From the NCBI GenBank assembly GCA_007127425.1, contig SKZJ01000216.1, positions 1-7,638 on the forward strand: DNA of 7,638 bases, given 5' to 3'. The notes beneath the pieces were generated by a model, which saw only the letters and a program-made list of their open reading frames with translations, made no database searches and was not told where the DNA came from. Positions 7,082 through 7,638 of this stretch are shown one piece after another. The position numbers and the translations under genes are program-made. The DNA is from Wenzhouxiangella sp. Its GTDB lineage: Bacteria > Pseudomonadota > Gammaproteobacteria > Xanthomonadales > Wenzhouxiangellaceae. The first letter of the stretch is position 1; every line of letters starts with the position of its first letter.

Positions 7082-7638
7082 ATGGAAATTATCAAGGCAG
7101 ATACAAAAATCGACTTCATGCGCTACCGCAACGTGGCGCTGATCATCTCGGCGATCGTGTTGCTGGTTGGTATCTCCGTGCTGGTCGGTCGCGGGCTGAA
7201 CTTCGGCCTCGACTTTACCGGCGGTACGCTGATCGAGGTCGGTTACCCGCAAGCGCCGGAACTGTCCGATGTGCGCCAGGCGCTGACCGATGACGGCTTC
7301 GACGACTTTACCGTGCAAACCTTCGGCACCGCGCGCGAGCTCGTGGTGCGCATCCCCGTCGGCGAGGCCGACGAGACCGGTGCCGAACTCAGTACACGGG
7401 TGCTGCAAGCCCTGCAGCGTCACGAGCCCGGTATCGACATGCGTCGAGTCGAATTCGTCGGCCCGCAGGTCGGCCAGGAGTTGGCCGAGCAGGGTGGCCT
7501 GGCGCTGCTTTATGCGCTGATCGGCATCCTGCTCTACGTGTCCTTCCGCTTCCAGTGGCGCTTCGCCGTTGGTGCGGTCGGCGCACTGGTGCATGACGTA
7601 CTGCTGGTGGTCGGGCTGCTGGCGTTGTTCCAGGTCAA
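7082..7638 (+). CDS. secF: SecF, protein-export membrane protein, 3' partial
   Basis: Partner of SecD in the proton-driven export motor of the inner membrane. The window holds the first 185 codons of a protein usually around 300-320 residues. The ATG at 7082 has AAGGA at 7069-7073, overlapping the secD TAA, at eight-base spacing. Translation begins MEIIKADTKIDFMRYRN, with membrane helix 1 at about 17-37, then the signature RGLNFGLDFTGGTLIEV. A periplasmic segment follows, ending in the conserved RRVEFVGPQVGQELAEQGG, then helix 2 and FRFQWRFAVGAVGALVHDV. The downstream helices, including the functional Asp region, lie beyond the window. The 11-base gap and the shared stop/ribosome-binding sequence indicate translation coupled to secD. 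Confidence 0.97.
   Translation, partial: MEIIKADTKIDFMRYRNVALIISAIVLLVGISVLVGRGLNFGLDFTGGTLIEVGYPQAPELSDVRQALTDDGFDDFTVQTFGTARELVVRIPVGEADETGAELSTRVLQALQRHEPGIDMRRVEFVGPQVGQELAEQGGLALLYALIGILLYVSFRFQWRFAVGAVGALVHDVLLVVGLLALFQV

Overview
The window looks like a GC-rich chromosome segment from a gammaproteobacterium. Its backbone is the order queA - tgt - yajC - secD - secF, all on the + strand, as in Escherichia coli, and the proteins follow the E. coli versions closely in length and motifs. Codon use is strongly G/C-biased throughout. Nothing marks a plasmid or phage. A more exact placement (for example near Xanthomonadales or Chromatiales) is only a guess.

Layout: the window opens in the last ~42 codons of queA (to 130). 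A 149-base spacer follows that is far from featureless: a seven-unit GT-rich heptanucleotide tandem repeat, an imperfect hairpin, and an A/C-rich tract with ACGA every 7-8 bases that runs almost to the tgt start. tgt (280-1389) is complete. QueA and Tgt carry out consecutive steps in making queuosine at the wobble base of tRNAs for Asp, Asn, His and Tyr.

Between tgt and yajC, which are neighbours in E. coli, sits a two-gene signalling cassette of about 3.2 kb. The first gene (1468-4125) encodes an 885-residue Ser/Thr protein kinase: a short helical N-terminal region, a PknB-like kinase domain, one membrane helix, and eight 42-residue TPR units predicted to lie in the periplasm. The second (4122-4709) overlaps its stop codon as ATGA and encodes a sigma factor of the ECF-like family TIGR02999/Sigma70_ECF. 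That sigma factor has Thr residues where ordinary ECF sigma factors carry part of the acidic region-2.2 patch, the hallmark I recall from the kinase-activated Vibrio pair PknT/EcfP. The likely reading is a one-step transmembrane pathway: the periplasmic TPR sensor controls the cytoplasmic kinase, the kinase phosphorylates the sigma factor, and a regulon is switched on. No anti-sigma gene is present. This cassette is the most interesting part of the window; its signal and regulon cannot be read from the sequence.

Downstream, a 117-base gap with a candidate promoter and a 5'-leader hairpin leads to yajC (4827-5159), secD (5211-7070) and secF (from 7082, cut by the window end). These encode the accessory SecDF-YajC membrane complex that uses proton-motive force to help protein export through SecYEG. 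No gene-free stretch exceeds 300 bases, and I saw no tRNA, rRNA, CRISPR array, insertion sequence or convincing intrinsic terminator.
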